From the NCBI RefSeq assembly GCF_013328815.1, contig NZ_JABUHN010000001.1:434001-498000 (forward strand): a stretch of 64,000 nt of DNA. Direction: 5' to 3'. The position numbers and the translations under genes are program-made. The DNA comes from Tabrizicola fusiformis. GTDB taxonomy: Bacteria > Pseudomonadota > Alphaproteobacteria > Rhodobacterales > Rhodobacteraceae. Below, one piece after another: positions 24,446-33,059 of the stretch. Below the pieces are notes generated by a model that did not search any database, had not been told where the DNA came from, and saw only the letters and a program-made list of their open reading frames with translations. The first letter of the stretch is position 1. Every line of letters starts with the position of its first letter.

Positions 24446-25124
24446 GGGCGAGCCCGTCCTGCGGCTGGAGAATGTCGGTCTGACCCTGAGCGGGAATGCC
24501 GGGCCTGTCGAGATACTTAAGGCGATTTCGCTGACTGTCACCCCCGGCGAGACGGTGGGGCTGATCGGCCCTTCTGGTTCCGGCAAATCCTCGCTTCTGA
24601 TGCTGATGGGCGGGCTGGAGCGGGCGAGTTCGGGGCAGGTTCTGGCCTTGGGGCAGGATCTGGGCGCGATGGACGAGGATGGTCTGGCGCGATTCCGCCG
24701 CGGCCGCATGGGCGTGGTGTTCCAGAGCTTTCACCTGATCCCGACCATGACCGCGCTGGAGAATGTGGCCTTGCCGATGGAGATTGCCGGGGTGGCGGGT
24801 GCCTTTGACCGGGCGCGGGACGAGTTGGCGGCGGTGGGGCTTGGCGGGCGGACCGGCCATTATCCGGCACAGCTTTCGGGCGGTGAGCAGCAGCGCGTGG
24901 CGCTCGCCCGTGCCGCCGCGCCGCGCCCGGCGATCCTTCTGGCAGATGAGCCGACCGGCAATCTTGATTCGGTCAATGGTGCTGCCATCATGGATCTGAT
25001 CTTTGGCCTGCGCGATCGGCATGGCGCGACCTTGGTGATGGTGACCCATGCGCCGGAGCTTGCGGCGCGCTGTGACCGGGTGGTGCGGCTGGTCGATGGC
25101 CGCATCGCGGGGGATGCGGCATGA
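24444..25124 (+). CDS. ybbA: ABC transporter ATP-binding protein, YbbA/LolD-like
   Basis: A 226-residue ATPase. Walker A is GPSGSGKSSLL at about residues 39-49, the signature is LSGGEQQRVALARA, and Walker B is ILLADEPTGNLD. The LolD/MacB-type insertion VVFQSFHLIPTMTALENVALPMEI is present. It pairs with the large permease encoded by the next gene (ATGA overlap). Such YbbAP pairs are proposed to act on lipids or hydrophobic compounds at the inner membrane. An ATG at 24432 would add four residues and also has an acceptable RBS. Confidence 0.92.
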   Translation: MGEPVLRLENVGLTLSGNAGPVEILKAISLTVTPGETVGLIGPSGSGKSSLLMLMGGLERASSGQVLALGQDLGAMDEDGLARFRRGRMGVVFQSFHLIPTMTALENVALPMEIAGVAGAFDRARDELAAVGLGGRTGHYPAQLSGGEQQRVALARAAAPRPAILLADEPTGNLDSVNGAAIMDLIFGLRDRHGATLVMVTHAPELAARCDRVVRLVDGRIAGDAA

Positions 25125-27634
25125 GTCTGCGGCTGGCCGCCCGCATTGCCCGGCGCGAATTGCGCGGCGGCATCGCGGGGTTTCGCATCTTTCTGGCCTG
25201 TCTGGCGCTGGGCGTTGCTGCGATTGCCGGGGTGGGCATGGTGCGCTCGGCCATCGAAGCCGGGATGACCGAGCAGGGCGCGGTGTTGCTGGGCGGCGAT
25301 GGCGAGGCGCAGTTCACCTACCGCTTTGCCACAGATCAGGAACGCGACTGGCTGGAGGGCATTTCCGAGCGTATGTCGGAAGTGGTCGAGTTCCGCTCGA
25401 TGGCCGTCGCGGGTGAGGCGCGGGTTCTGACGCAGGTGAAGGCGGTGGATGGCGCCTATCCGCTGCTGGGGCAAGTGGAATTGCAGGCGGGCACGCTGGC
25501 GCAGGCGCTGGCCGGGTCGGGTGGCCTGCCCGGCGCGGTGATGGACCCGGTGCTGGCCGACCAGATCGGGCTGGCGGTGGGTGACCGTTTCAAGCTGGGT
25601 CTGCAAGAGTTCCGGCTGTCGGGCCTTTTGCGGCGTGAGCCTGACAGCGCCACGGGCGGCTTTGCCCTTGCGCCGCGAACGCTGGTGCGGACGGTCGATC
25701 TGGCACAGTCGGGGCTGATTGCACCCGGCACGCTTTATGATACGGCTTACCGTCTGGATCTGCCGGAAGGCGCCGACCTGACCCCCTTGCAGGCCGAGGC
25801 CGAGACGCGGTTCCGCGATGCCGGAATGCGCTGGTCCGACAGCCGCCGCCCCGCCCCGGGGGTGGAGCGGTTCGTGGACCGGATCGGCGCTTTCCTGATC
25901 CTCGTCGGATTGGCGGGGATGGCGGTGGGCGGCGTGGGGGTGGCTTCGGCGGTGCGGGCCTGGCTGGAGGGGCGGATTTCCACCATCGCCACGTTGCGGA
26001 CGTTGGGCGCCGACGGGCGGCTGGTGTTCCGCGCCGCCTTATTACAGGTGGCGGTGCTGGCGGTTCTGGGTGTGGTGGCGGGGCTGGCTCTGGGCGTCGG
26101 GCTGCCCCTTGCGCTGAAAGGCCCGCTTACGGCGGCGCTGCCTTTTCCGGTGGAGCTTGCCCTCTATCCCCGCCCGGTGATTGAGGCCGGGTTCTATGGC
26201 CTGACTTCGGCCTTTCTCTTTGCACTCTGGCCGCTGGCCCGGGCCGAGCGGGTGCGGGCGGCGGCGCTGTATCGCGGCGGGCTCACGGGCGGCTGGCCTG
26301 CGGCGCGGCATCTGGTGACGCTGGCGCTGCTGGCGGCGGCGCTGGTGGGCGGGGCGGCATGGGCCTCGGGTGCGTGGATCATGACGGTCTCGGTCGCGGG
26401 CGGGGTGCTGGCGGCGCTGGTGGTGCTGGGGCTGGCGGCGCTGGGCCTTGGCTGGTGTGCGCGGCGTGCGGCGCGGCTGCGGGCGATGCAGGGCCGGGTC
26501 GCGCTGCGGCTGGCGCTGTCTTCGGTCGGCAGCCCAAGGGCCGGGACGGTGCAGGTGGTGCTGGGGCTGGGCCTTGGGCTGACGGTGCTGGCGGCGGTGG
26601 GGCAGATTGACGCCAACCTGCGCGCCGCGATCCAGCGCGATCTGCCGACACGGGCGCCCTCGTTCTTCTTTGTCGATATCCAGCCGGATCAGATCGAACC
26701 GTTCAAGGCCATGGTCACCGGCAATCCGGCGGTGTCCAAGCTGGAAAGCGCGCCGATGCTGCGTGGCGTGGTGACCAGGATCAACGGCCGCGATGCGCGC
26801 GAGGTGGCGGGCGATCATTGGGTGGTGCGCGGCGACCGGGGCCTGACCTATGCCGACGCCATGCCTGCGGGCACTACCATCACCGAAGGCACATGGTGGC
26901 CCGAGGGATACAGCGGCCCGCCGCAGATCAGCTTTGCCGCCACCGAGGCGGCGGAGATCGGGCTGAAGCTGGGCGACCGCATTACTGTCAATGTGCTGGG
27001 CCGCGAGATTGAGGCCGAGGTGACTTCGTTCCGGGTGGTGGATTTCTCGAATGCCGGAATGGGGTTCGTGATGTCGATGAACGCGGGCGCGCTGGCCGGG
27101 GCGCCGCACAGCCATATCGCCACCGTCTATGCCGAGCCGGAAGCCGAGGCGGCGCTGCTGCGTGAGGTGGCGACGGCCTTTCCCAATGTGACCGCAATTG
27201 GCCTGAAGGCGGCCATCGCCCGGGTGGCCGAGGCGCTGACGGCCATCGCGCAGGCCACCACGATTGCCGCAATGGCCACGCTGGTCACCGGCTTTGTCGT
27301 GCTGATTGGGGCTGCGGCGGCGGGGGAGGGGGCGCGGGTTTATGAAGCGGCGGTGCTGAAGGTGCTGGGCGCCTCACGCGGGCGCATTCTGGCCAGCTTT
27401 GCCCTGCGGGCCGCGCTGACCGGGGCGGCGGCGGGGGGCGTTGCGGTCTTTGCCGGGGGCATGGCGGGCTGGGCGGTGATGCATTTCGTGATGGAGGTGG
27501 ATTATGCCTTTGACGCGGGCTCGGCCCTGATGATCGTGGCGGGGGGCGTGGGGGCGGTGCTGCTGGCCAGCCTTGCCTTCGTGCTGCGGCCTTTGGGGGT
27601 GCGTCCGGCCCGGGTGCTGCGGGCGCAGGATTGA
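25121..27634 (+). CDS. ybbP: ABC transporter permease, YbbP-like (FtsX domains)
   Basis: An 837-residue inner-membrane protein with the YbbP layout. It has an N-terminal helix (about 15-40), a large periplasmic domain (about 45-245), an FtsX helix triplet (about 250-370), and a central pair of helices near 390-440. A second periplasmic domain (about 490-690) and a C-terminal FtsX triplet (about 700-830) follow. Both FtsX regions have the small-residue helices and charged cytoplasmic loops with LRTLGADGRLVFRAALLQ and LKVLGASRGRILASFALR. The gene is translationally coupled to ybbA. A role in envelope lipid handling follows from the family and from the tesA neighbour. Confidence 0.9.
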   Translation: MSLRLAARIARRELRGGIAGFRIFLACLALGVAAIAGVGMVRSAIEAGMTEQGAVLLGGDGEAQFTYRFATDQERDWLEGISERMSEVVEFRSMAVAGEARVLTQVKAVDGAYPLLGQVELQAGTLAQALAGSGGLPGAVMDPVLADQIGLAVGDRFKLGLQEFRLSGLLRREPDSATGGFALAPRTLVRTVDLAQSGLIAPGTLYDTAYRLDLPEGADLTPLQAEAETRFRDAGMRWSDSRRPAPGVERFVDRIGAFLILVGLAGMAVGGVGVASAVRAWLEGRISTIATLRTLGADGRLVFRAALLQVAVLAVLGVVAGLALGVGLPLALKGPLTAALPFPVELALYPRPVIEAGFYGLTSAFLFALWPLARAERVRAAALYRGGLTGGWPAARHLVTLALLAAALVGGAAWASGAWIMTVSVAGGVLAALVVLGLAALGLGWCARRAARLRAMQGRVALRLALSSVGSPRAGTVQVVLGLGLGLTVLAAVGQIDANLRAAIQRDLPTRAPSFFFVDIQPDQIEPFKAMVTGNPAVSKLESAPMLRGVVTRINGRDAREVAGDHWVVRGDRGLTYADAMPAGTTITEGTWWPEGYSGPPQISFAATEAAEIGLKLGDRITVNVLGREIEAEVTSFRVVDFSNAGMGFVMSMNAGALAGAPHSHIATVYAEPEAEAALLREVATAFPNVTAIGLKAAIARVAEALTAIAQATTIAAMATLVTGFVVLIGAAAAGEGARVYEAAVLKVLGASRGRILASFALRAALTGAAAGGVAVFAGGMAGWAVMHFVMEVDYAFDAGSALMIVAGGVGAVLLASLAFVLRPLGVRPARVLRAQD

Positions 27635-27638
27635 TTGT

Positions 27639-27682
27639 GGAATTTTTCGGTTGAAAAGTTCCATGAGTGGAATATACGTTCC
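27639..27682. promoter_or_regulatory. Candidate IolR-type operator upstream of the inositol dehydrogenase gene
   Basis: GGAA-TATACG-TTCC at 27669-27682 matches the GGAA-N6-TTCC motif reported for the RpiR-family repressor IolR of Sinorhizobium meliloti. A second, wider inverted repeat with GGAA at 27639 and TTCC ending at 27662 (arms GGAATTTTTC / GAAAAGTTCC, one mismatch pair) precedes it. Both lie 45-90 bases before the iolG-like start. Confidence 0.55.
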
Positions 27683-27727
27683 GAAACTGGCCCGCGCCCC
27701 GGCGCGCGCCTTGGCATGGAGGATGCA

Positions 27728-28729
27728 ATGACGGTTCGGTTCGGACTTTTGGGCGCGGGGCGCATCGGCAAGGTTCACGCCAAGGCGGTGACGGGCGACG
27801 CCAATGCAAAGCTGGTGGCGGTGGCCGATGCCTTCCCGGCGGCGGCGCAGGCGATTGCCGCGCAATATGGCTGCGACGTGCGCACGATCGAGGCGATCGA
27901 GGCGGCTTCGGATATTGACGCCGTGGTGATCTGCACCCCGACCGACACCCACGCCGACCTGATCGAGCGTTTCGTGAAGGCCGGCAAGGCGGTGTTCTGC
28001 GAAAAGCCCATCGATCTGTCGCTGGACCGGGTGAAGCAATGCCTTGCGGTGGTGCGGGCGCATAAGGGCGTGCTGATGGTCGGCTTCAACCGCCGGTTCG
28101 ACCCGCATTTCCGCGCCGTGCGGGCCGAGATCGACAAGGGCAGCATCGGGGCCGTGGAAATGGCCGTGATCACCTCACGCGATCCGGGCGCGCCGCCGGT
28201 GGAATATATCGGCCGCTCGGGCGGGATTTTCCGCGACATGACGATCCATGATTTCGACATGGCGCGGTTTTTGCTGGGTGAAGAGATTGCCGAAGTGGTG
28301 GCAACGGCGGCGGTTCTGGTGGACCCGGCCATCGGCACGGCGGGCGATTTCGATTCGGTGCAGGTGCTGCTGAAAACCGCCAGCGGCAAGCAGGCAGTCA
28401 TCTCGAACTCGCGCCGCGCGACCTATGGCTATGACCAGCGGATCGAGGTGCATGGGTCGCTGGGTGCTGTTTCGGCGGAAAACCAGCGCCCGGTGTCGAT
28501 CGAGGTGGCCAATGCCGCAGGCTATACCCGCCCGCCGCTGCATGACTTCTTCATGACCCGCTATACCGAAGCCTATGCCGCCGAAATCGCCAGCTTCATC
28601 GCGGCGCTGAACGGCAAGACCGCCGCGGCACCTTCGGGCGAAGACGGGCTGGCGGCGCTGGCGCTGGCCGAGGCGGCGCTGAAATCGGTGGCCGAGGGCC
28701 GTGTGGTGAAGCTGTCGGAAATACTCTGA
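27728..28729 (+). CDS. iolG: Inositol 2-dehydrogenase-like oxidoreductase (Gfo/Idh/MocA family)
   Basis: A 333-residue NAD-dependent dehydrogenase. The Rossmann start is FGLLGAGRIGKVHAKAV; then come DAVVICTPTDTHADL, the catalytic-lysine motif VFCEKPIDLSL, and VGFNRRFDPHF. The catalytic region GGIFRDMTIHDFDMARFLLG has Asp and His in the positions used by inositol dehydrogenase. IolG oxidises myo-inositol to 2-keto-myo-inositol, the first step of inositol breakdown. GGAGGA precedes the ATG at 27728. No other iol gene is in view, but the GGAA-N6-TTCC operator candidate upstream supports inositol-type regulation. Confidence 0.85.
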   Translation: MTVRFGLLGAGRIGKVHAKAVTGDANAKLVAVADAFPAAAQAIAAQYGCDVRTIEAIEAASDIDAVVICTPTDTHADLIERFVKAGKAVFCEKPIDLSLDRVKQCLAVVRAHKGVLMVGFNRRFDPHFRAVRAEIDKGSIGAVEMAVITSRDPGAPPVEYIGRSGGIFRDMTIHDFDMARFLLGEEIAEVVATAAVLVDPAIGTAGDFDSVQVLLKTASGKQAVISNSRRATYGYDQRIEVHGSLGAVSAENQRPVSIEVANAAGYTRPPLHDFFMTRYTEAYAAEIASFIAALNGKTAAAPSGEDGLAALALAEAALKSVAEGRVVKLSEIL

Positions 28730-28732
28730 GCG

Positions 28733-28753
28733 GCCAGAGGTTTCGCCTCTGGC
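28733..28753. terminator. Hairpin after iolG
   Basis: GCCAGAGG (28733-28740) and CCTCTGGC (28746-28753) pair perfectly around TTTCG, four bases after the iolG stop. There is no T-run, so it may stabilise or only weakly terminate the transcript. Confidence 0.45.
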
Positions 28754-28758
28754 TGACC

Positions 28759-28802
28759 CCGGAGGGGTTTTGCACCCCTCCGGACCTCCCCGCAGGATAT
28801 TT
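28759..28802. repeat. Interspersed hairpin repeat (GGA-TATTT tail), copy 2
   Basis: The stem CCGGAGGGG/CCCCTCCGG (28759-28767 with 28775-28783) has loop TTTTGCA, followed by ACCTCCCCGCAGGATATTT. It has the same architecture and tail as 10519-10556, with compensated stem changes. It lies between two converging genes. Confidence 0.6.
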
Positions 28803-28825
28803 GTGGAGAGAGGATGGGGCCGCTC

Positions 28826-30904
28826 TCAGGGGGCGGGCACCGTCCGCAGTTCCAGTTGCAGGATCGCCGGGCCGGGTCCGCTGTCGCCTTCGCCCTCATC
28901 CAGCGCCATGGCAGCGCGGGTGGTCTGGCCGAAACCCGCCTCGGTCAGGGCCGAGCGCAGGCCCCCCTTGGGCACTTCGCGCGTCATGTCGAGGCTGTCC
29001 TGCGCCAGAAAACTCAGGTCTTCGACCGGCGATTGCGGCGCGGCGGGGGTCATCACCACCACCATCCGCTCTTGTCCCAGCACGGCATCGCTGATCTTGA
29101 ACAGGCCCTTTTTCAGCGTGTCGCCCGGTTGCAGGCGGCCCGAGAACCAGTGGCTGATCGACCAGTCGGCGCCGATATAGAGGACGTTCACATCCACCGG
29201 AATGTCCATGTGGTTCTGTGCCAGCACATGCACCTGATCTTCGGGGATCAGCCGCGGCACACCCGAGGCGGGCATCGGCGCGAGGTTGTTCTTGTCCGGC
29301 CCGGTCAGCATCTCGACCGACACGTCCAAGCCATCGGCGCCCACCGCGCCCGCCATCTTCATCAGGTTCATCGCCTTGGCCATGGCGCCCAGCGTATCGG
29401 CCAGCGTGGCGCCCAGCGTTGCGGCATCCTTGTCGGCGGTTGACACCGAAGGCGTGGTGGCCAGGTCTTCGGCCAGCCCGGTTTCGGGCAGCACCCAGAT
29501 CGCATCGGGGCGGGGGCTGCCCGGCAGCACGGCAAGCCGCAGGTCAGCCTCGGGCGCCCCGGCGGGGACAAAGGAAATGCGGGGACCGGCGGCCTCCGTC
29601 AGGGCCTGCATAGCGGCGGCCAGCGCATCGGCGGGGGCGGAACCCGCTTCGGGCAGGGCCACGGTCAGGCTGAAGTCGAGGTCGGTGCCGATCTTGCGCA
29701 ACATTAGCCCCTTGGGGAGTTCGCCGGGCAGGCTCTTGCCATCTTGCACAACGGGTTTGGCGGTGGCGGTGAAGGTGTCTACCGTCTCCAGCGCGACATA
29801 GCCCAGCGCCGCCTCGGTCGCATCCGCGGCACTGGCCATCACCGCCAGCACATCGCCCGGGGCCAGCCCGTGCAGGCTGCCTGCCGGGATGGTGAAACTG
29901 TCGTCGCTGCGGGTGGCGGCCCATTGCGCCACGCGGGCGCCCTTGGTTCCGGCAAAGGCCACCTGATCGAGGTCGCCTTCGAACATCGGGGTCGAGCGGG
30001 CGAGCGATTTGGTGGCATATTTGCGCAGCACCTCTTGCCCGATCTGGCCATAGGTGGCCTGCGGATATTCGGCCAGCACCTCGAACAGGGTATAGGTGAA
30101 GACGCCTTGCGGAATGCGGCCCGGCTTGCCCTTGGGCAGATTCTTTTCCGGGGTCACCTCATTGGTCTGGGCGGCGTAGAAGGCGACGAAACTGCCAGTG
30201 CCATCGGCATCGTTCAGGGCATCGACCGGCGCTTCGGGCTGGGCGCGCGGGTCTTCCAGACTGCGGGTCGTCACCTCCATCGCATCGGCGGAAAGACCCA
30301 GCGCCTCGGGCGGGAGCTGCCGGGTGCGCACCTCTTCGTCACCATCGGGGGCGCCGCGCGTCACGGTGCCGGAATGACAACTGTCGAACACCGCCCAGAC
30401 ATTGGCGCCCTTGCCGCGCAGCGCGTCGATCATCTGGCCGATCTCGTCATCGACAAGGCCGTTTTCCACGGCGCTGACCTCATTCGACCAGGGGCCGATG
30501 TCGGTGGGCAGGAACAATTCATCCAGCCCGTCCAGCTCGCTCTCGGGGTCGGCGGCGGGGGCCTGGGTGCCATGGCCGGAGAAATGCAGATAGACGAAAT
30601 CGCCGGGCTGCACCTTGTCGGCCAGCGCCGCCATCTGTTCGCGGATCGCGGCCAGTGTGGGCGCCTGCGCGCCTTCGACCCCATCGGCCAGCACGGCGAC
30701 ATTGCCGGGGGCAAAGGGCACCGGCGCCTCGGTGGTCAGCCAAGTCTGCACCAGCTTCACATCGTTGGCCGGGCCTTTCAGCCAGTATTTCTCGTCCAGC
30801 CCGGGATAGGTGCTGGCCCCGATCAAAAGCGCGTAATTCTCACGCGCCAGCGCCGGAAGCGCCATGAGCGTCAGGGCCGAGGTCAGAAGCAGACGGCGCA
30901 GCAT
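28826..30904 (-). CDS. Exported metacaspase (caspase family, peptidase C14)
   Basis: A 692-residue protein with a signal peptide (about 1-20, LMALPALA) followed by a caspase-like p20 domain (about 22-300). The catalytic dyad is His111 in LHFSGHGTQ and Cys176 in VFDSCHSGT, after ALLIGASTYPGL at the start and DGLDELFLPTDIG between. A long C-terminal region (about 320-692) contains no motif I recognise, but its FTIPAGSLHGLAPGDVLAV and LYIGADWSISHWFSGRLQPGDTL stretches resemble domains of other bacterial caspase-like proteins that bind ligands outside the p20. Family members cleave after Arg/Lys. The gene is 10 bases downstream of the small secreted-protein gene and on the same strand. Confidence 0.9.
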   Translation of the reverse strand: MLRRLLLTSALTLMALPALARENYALLIGASTYPGLDEKYWLKGPANDVKLVQTWLTTEAPVPFAPGNVAVLADGVEGAQAPTLAAIREQMAALADKVQPGDFVYLHFSGHGTQAPAADPESELDGLDELFLPTDIGPWSNEVSAVENGLVDDEIGQMIDALRGKGANVWAVFDSCHSGTVTRGAPDGDEEVRTRQLPPEALGLSADAMEVTTRSLEDPRAQPEAPVDALNDADGTGSFVAFYAAQTNEVTPEKNLPKGKPGRIPQGVFTYTLFEVLAEYPQATYGQIGQEVLRKYATKSLARSTPMFEGDLDQVAFAGTKGARVAQWAATRSDDSFTIPAGSLHGLAPGDVLAVMASAADATEAALGYVALETVDTFTATAKPVVQDGKSLPGELPKGLMLRKIGTDLDFSLTVALPEAGSAPADALAAAMQALTEAAGPRISFVPAGAPEADLRLAVLPGSPRPDAIWVLPETGLAEDLATTPSVSTADKDAATLGATLADTLGAMAKAMNLMKMAGAVGADGLDVSVEMLTGPDKNNLAPMPASGVPRLIPEDQVHVLAQNHMDIPVDVNVLYIGADWSISHWFSGRLQPGDTLKKGLFKISDAVLGQERMVVVMTPAAPQSPVEDLSFLAQDSLDMTREVPKGGLRSALTEAGFGQTTRAAMALDEGEGDSGPGPAILQLELRTVPAP

Positions 30905-30914
30905 GGCATCCCCC

Positions 30915-31535
30915 TCAGTTCGTCATCAGCGCGTAATTGGCGCCCTGTGGACCGTTGTTTTCCACCTTCATCACAAAGCCGCCGGTCTGGTCGGGACGCC
31001 AGCCGCAATAGGCGATATGGCTCTTGTCGGTGTCGGAGCAAACCAGCCGCCCCTGTGCATCATAGACGGTCAGGTTCAGGTCGGTGGCATCCTTCGCCTC
31101 GACATAGACTTCGGCATATTCGCCGCCGACGAACTCGACAACCGGATAGGTGTCATTGCCGCCATTGCCCAAGGCGCCGATGTTGTAGACCGGACCCGAG
31201 GAGACGCCCTTGCTGCTTTCGGCGCGCACATCGTCGATCAGGCCCAGAAGGGTGTCATCGCCCTCGGCCAGAGTTTCGGCGCTGGCCAGCATCTCTTCCC
31301 AACCCAAGGGGGCATCGTCCACGGGCGTCGCTCCTTCGGCCAGAAGGCTGCCTTTGGCGGGGTTCAGCGTCTTGCGCAGCTTGGCGGCGGAAAGGATCAG
31401 CAGGGGATCGCCCATCTCGACCCCGGTTGCATAAAGCGCGGCGGAAAGCTGTGCCGTCTTGACCGGAGACAGGGGTTCCGCCCCGGCAGGAAAGGCAAGG
31501 GCGGCGGCGAAGGCGGCGGCAAGAAAGGGTTTCAT
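30915..31535 (-). CDS. Secreted metacaspase-associated protein with PPC-like domain
   Basis: A 206-residue exported protein of unknown function. It has a signal peptide (1-19, cleavage after AGA), a helical part with LSAALYATGVEMGDPLLILSAAKL (30-53), a second helix MLASAETLAEGDDTLLGLIDDVRAE (82-106), and a C-terminal beta domain (130-206) like a pre-peptidase domain. Cys166 and Cys177 probably pair. It precedes the metacaspase gene by 10 bases, so they form an operon and perhaps a secreted complex. The homologous gene at 8470-9159 lacks a metacaspase neighbour. The ATG at 31535 is chosen because it opens the signal peptide; an extra 33 codons upstream are not coding-like. Confidence 0.8.
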   Translation of the reverse strand: MKPFLAAAFAAALAFPAGAEPLSPVKTAQLSAALYATGVEMGDPLLILSAAKLRKTLNPAKGSLLAEGATPVDDAPLGWEEMLASAETLAEGDDTLLGLIDDVRAESSKGVSSGPVYNIGALGNGGNDTYPVVEFVGGEYAEVYVEAKDATDLNLTVYDAQGRLVCSDTDKSHIAYCGWRPDQTGGFVMKVENNGPQGANYALMTN

Positions 31536-31694
31536 GGTGTGGTCCCCGAAAGGCAATGGACAGGTCATGCACCATAGATGCGGCCCCGCCCGGCCCCTGT
31601 AAACAAGTGATTTTTCCATGACGGCTTTTGTCACGGGCCTGTCAGGAACCCGCTTGCTAGCTTGGCCTCACCGAACGAAACGAGGTTTCACAGC

Positions 31695-33035
31695 ATGACG
31701 ATCCGCCGCATTCACCCCAGCCTGCAACCGCGCGCCCGCCGCTGGCTGGCCGAGATTCTGGCGGGGGCTTTCGTGCTGGTTACCGCGCTCGCCACCACGC
31801 AGGGCCGCGCCGCGGAAGTGCCGCTTGAGGCGGCGATGGCCACGGTTTTCACCGTGCATTCGGCGGATGATGCCGACACCTTCCTTGGTTCGGCCTTCCT
31901 CTGGGGGGCGGCGGGCGAGGTGGCGGTGACCAATGCCCATGTGGTGAAGGAGGCCGCCGAAGTGCGTCTGCGCGATGCGGCGGGCCATGAAGAGATTGCA
32001 ACCGTTCTGGCGCGCGACCCTGTGCGCGACGTGGCGGTGCTGCAGGTTGAGCCGGGGCGGAGCGGGTTGACCCCCTCGACCGCAAAGCTTGGGCTCGGGG
32101 CGGAGGTCTGGGCTCTGGGGGCCCCGCTTGGCATCGAATTTTCGGTGACCGAGGGCATGATCTCCGCCCTAAACCGTCAGGTCGATCCGGCGGCGCCGGT
32201 TCTGATGCTGCAACATGATGCGGCGGTGAACCCGGGGTCGTCGGGCGGGCCGCTGGTGGACGACACGGGCGCGCTGGTGGGGATGAACAGCCAGATCGCC
32301 GACGGCAGCCGGATGTTCGTGGGCATCGCCTATGCCATTCCCGCCGCCGAACTGGCGCGGATCGTGGACGGGCTGATTGCGGAAACCTTGGCCCCGGTGC
32401 CCGCGCTGGGCCTGCGCGCCCGTCCGGTGGACCGGCAACTGGCCGAGGTGCTGGGCGTGGCCCCGACCGGCCTTCTGGTGGATGAGGTCGAGGCGGGCGG
32501 ACTGGCCGAGCGCGCGGGCCTGATGGCAGGGGATATCCTGCTGGCCGTGGGCGGACGGGCGCTGGACCATGCGGGCGACTTGCCCTTTGCGCTGGAGGCG
32601 GCGCAACCGGCGGGGCAGGCCGATCTTGCGGTGATGCGGACGGGGCGGATGCTGCTGCTGCCGCTGTCTCTGGAGGTGGAAGAGGCGGCGCCGACCCTGC
32701 GCGAGGTGTCAGGCGGGGTGCCGCAGAAGGTCACCTCTTACACGTTGGCCGCGCTGGGGCTGACGCTGGACGCTGCGGGGGTGATCACCGATGTCACGGT
32801 CAATTCGCCCGCCAATTTCGCCGGGCTGGCGGCGGGTGACCGCATTCTTGCGGTGAATGGCCAGCCGGTGGAACCGGGCGATCTTGCCGCAGTCACGCTG
32901 GACGCTGCCGCCTTGTTCCTGCTGGAAAATTCCGCCGGAACCCGCCATGTTCTCTTGGACCCCTACGGGCAGGGCACCGGCCTGCGCGCCATTGGCGGCG
33001 CGAATGTGCTTGACCCGGATGTGGTCGTGTTCTGA
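31695..33035 (+). CDS. Exported HtrA/DegP-like serine protease with two PDZ domains
   Basis: A 446-residue S1C protease. A long N-terminal signal/anchor lies at about 18-40 (LAEILAGAFVLVTALATTQGRAA). The trypsin-like domain carries His82 (TNAHVV), Asp112 (VRDVAVL) and Ser183 in NPGSSGGPL, where GSSGG replaces the more usual GNSGG. A first PDZ-like domain lies around 240-330 (LLVDEVEAGGLAERAGLMAGDILLAVGGRAL) and a second around 360-440 (VITDVTVNSPANFAGLAAGDRILAVNGQPV). HtrA proteases degrade or check misfolded envelope proteins. The gene diverges from the metacaspase pair and leads, 24 bases on, into a two-component system. Confidence 0.9.
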   Translation: MTIRRIHPSLQPRARRWLAEILAGAFVLVTALATTQGRAAEVPLEAAMATVFTVHSADDADTFLGSAFLWGAAGEVAVTNAHVVKEAAEVRLRDAAGHEEIATVLARDPVRDVAVLQVEPGRSGLTPSTAKLGLGAEVWALGAPLGIEFSVTEGMISALNRQVDPAAPVLMLQHDAAVNPGSSGGPLVDDTGALVGMNSQIADGSRMFVGIAYAIPAAELARIVDGLIAETLAPVPALGLRARPVDRQLAEVLGVAPTGLLVDEVEAGGLAERAGLMAGDILLAVGGRALDHAGDLPFALEAAQPAGQADLAVMRTGRMLLLPLSLEVEEAAPTLREVSGGVPQKVTSYTLAALGLTLDAAGVITDVTVNSPANFAGLAAGDRILAVNGQPVEPGDLAAVTLDAAALFLLENSAGTRHVLLDPYGQGTGLRAIGGANVLDPDVVVF

Positions 33036-33059
33036 AAATCGGCGCAAAGGGAGTTCACC

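Noticed and set aside
31536-31694. Promoters in the gap between the metacaspase pair and the HtrA-like gene
   Set aside because: TTGTCA, TTTACA and TAGCTT elements are visible on both strands, but none is combined at 16-18 base spacing, so no promoter is called.
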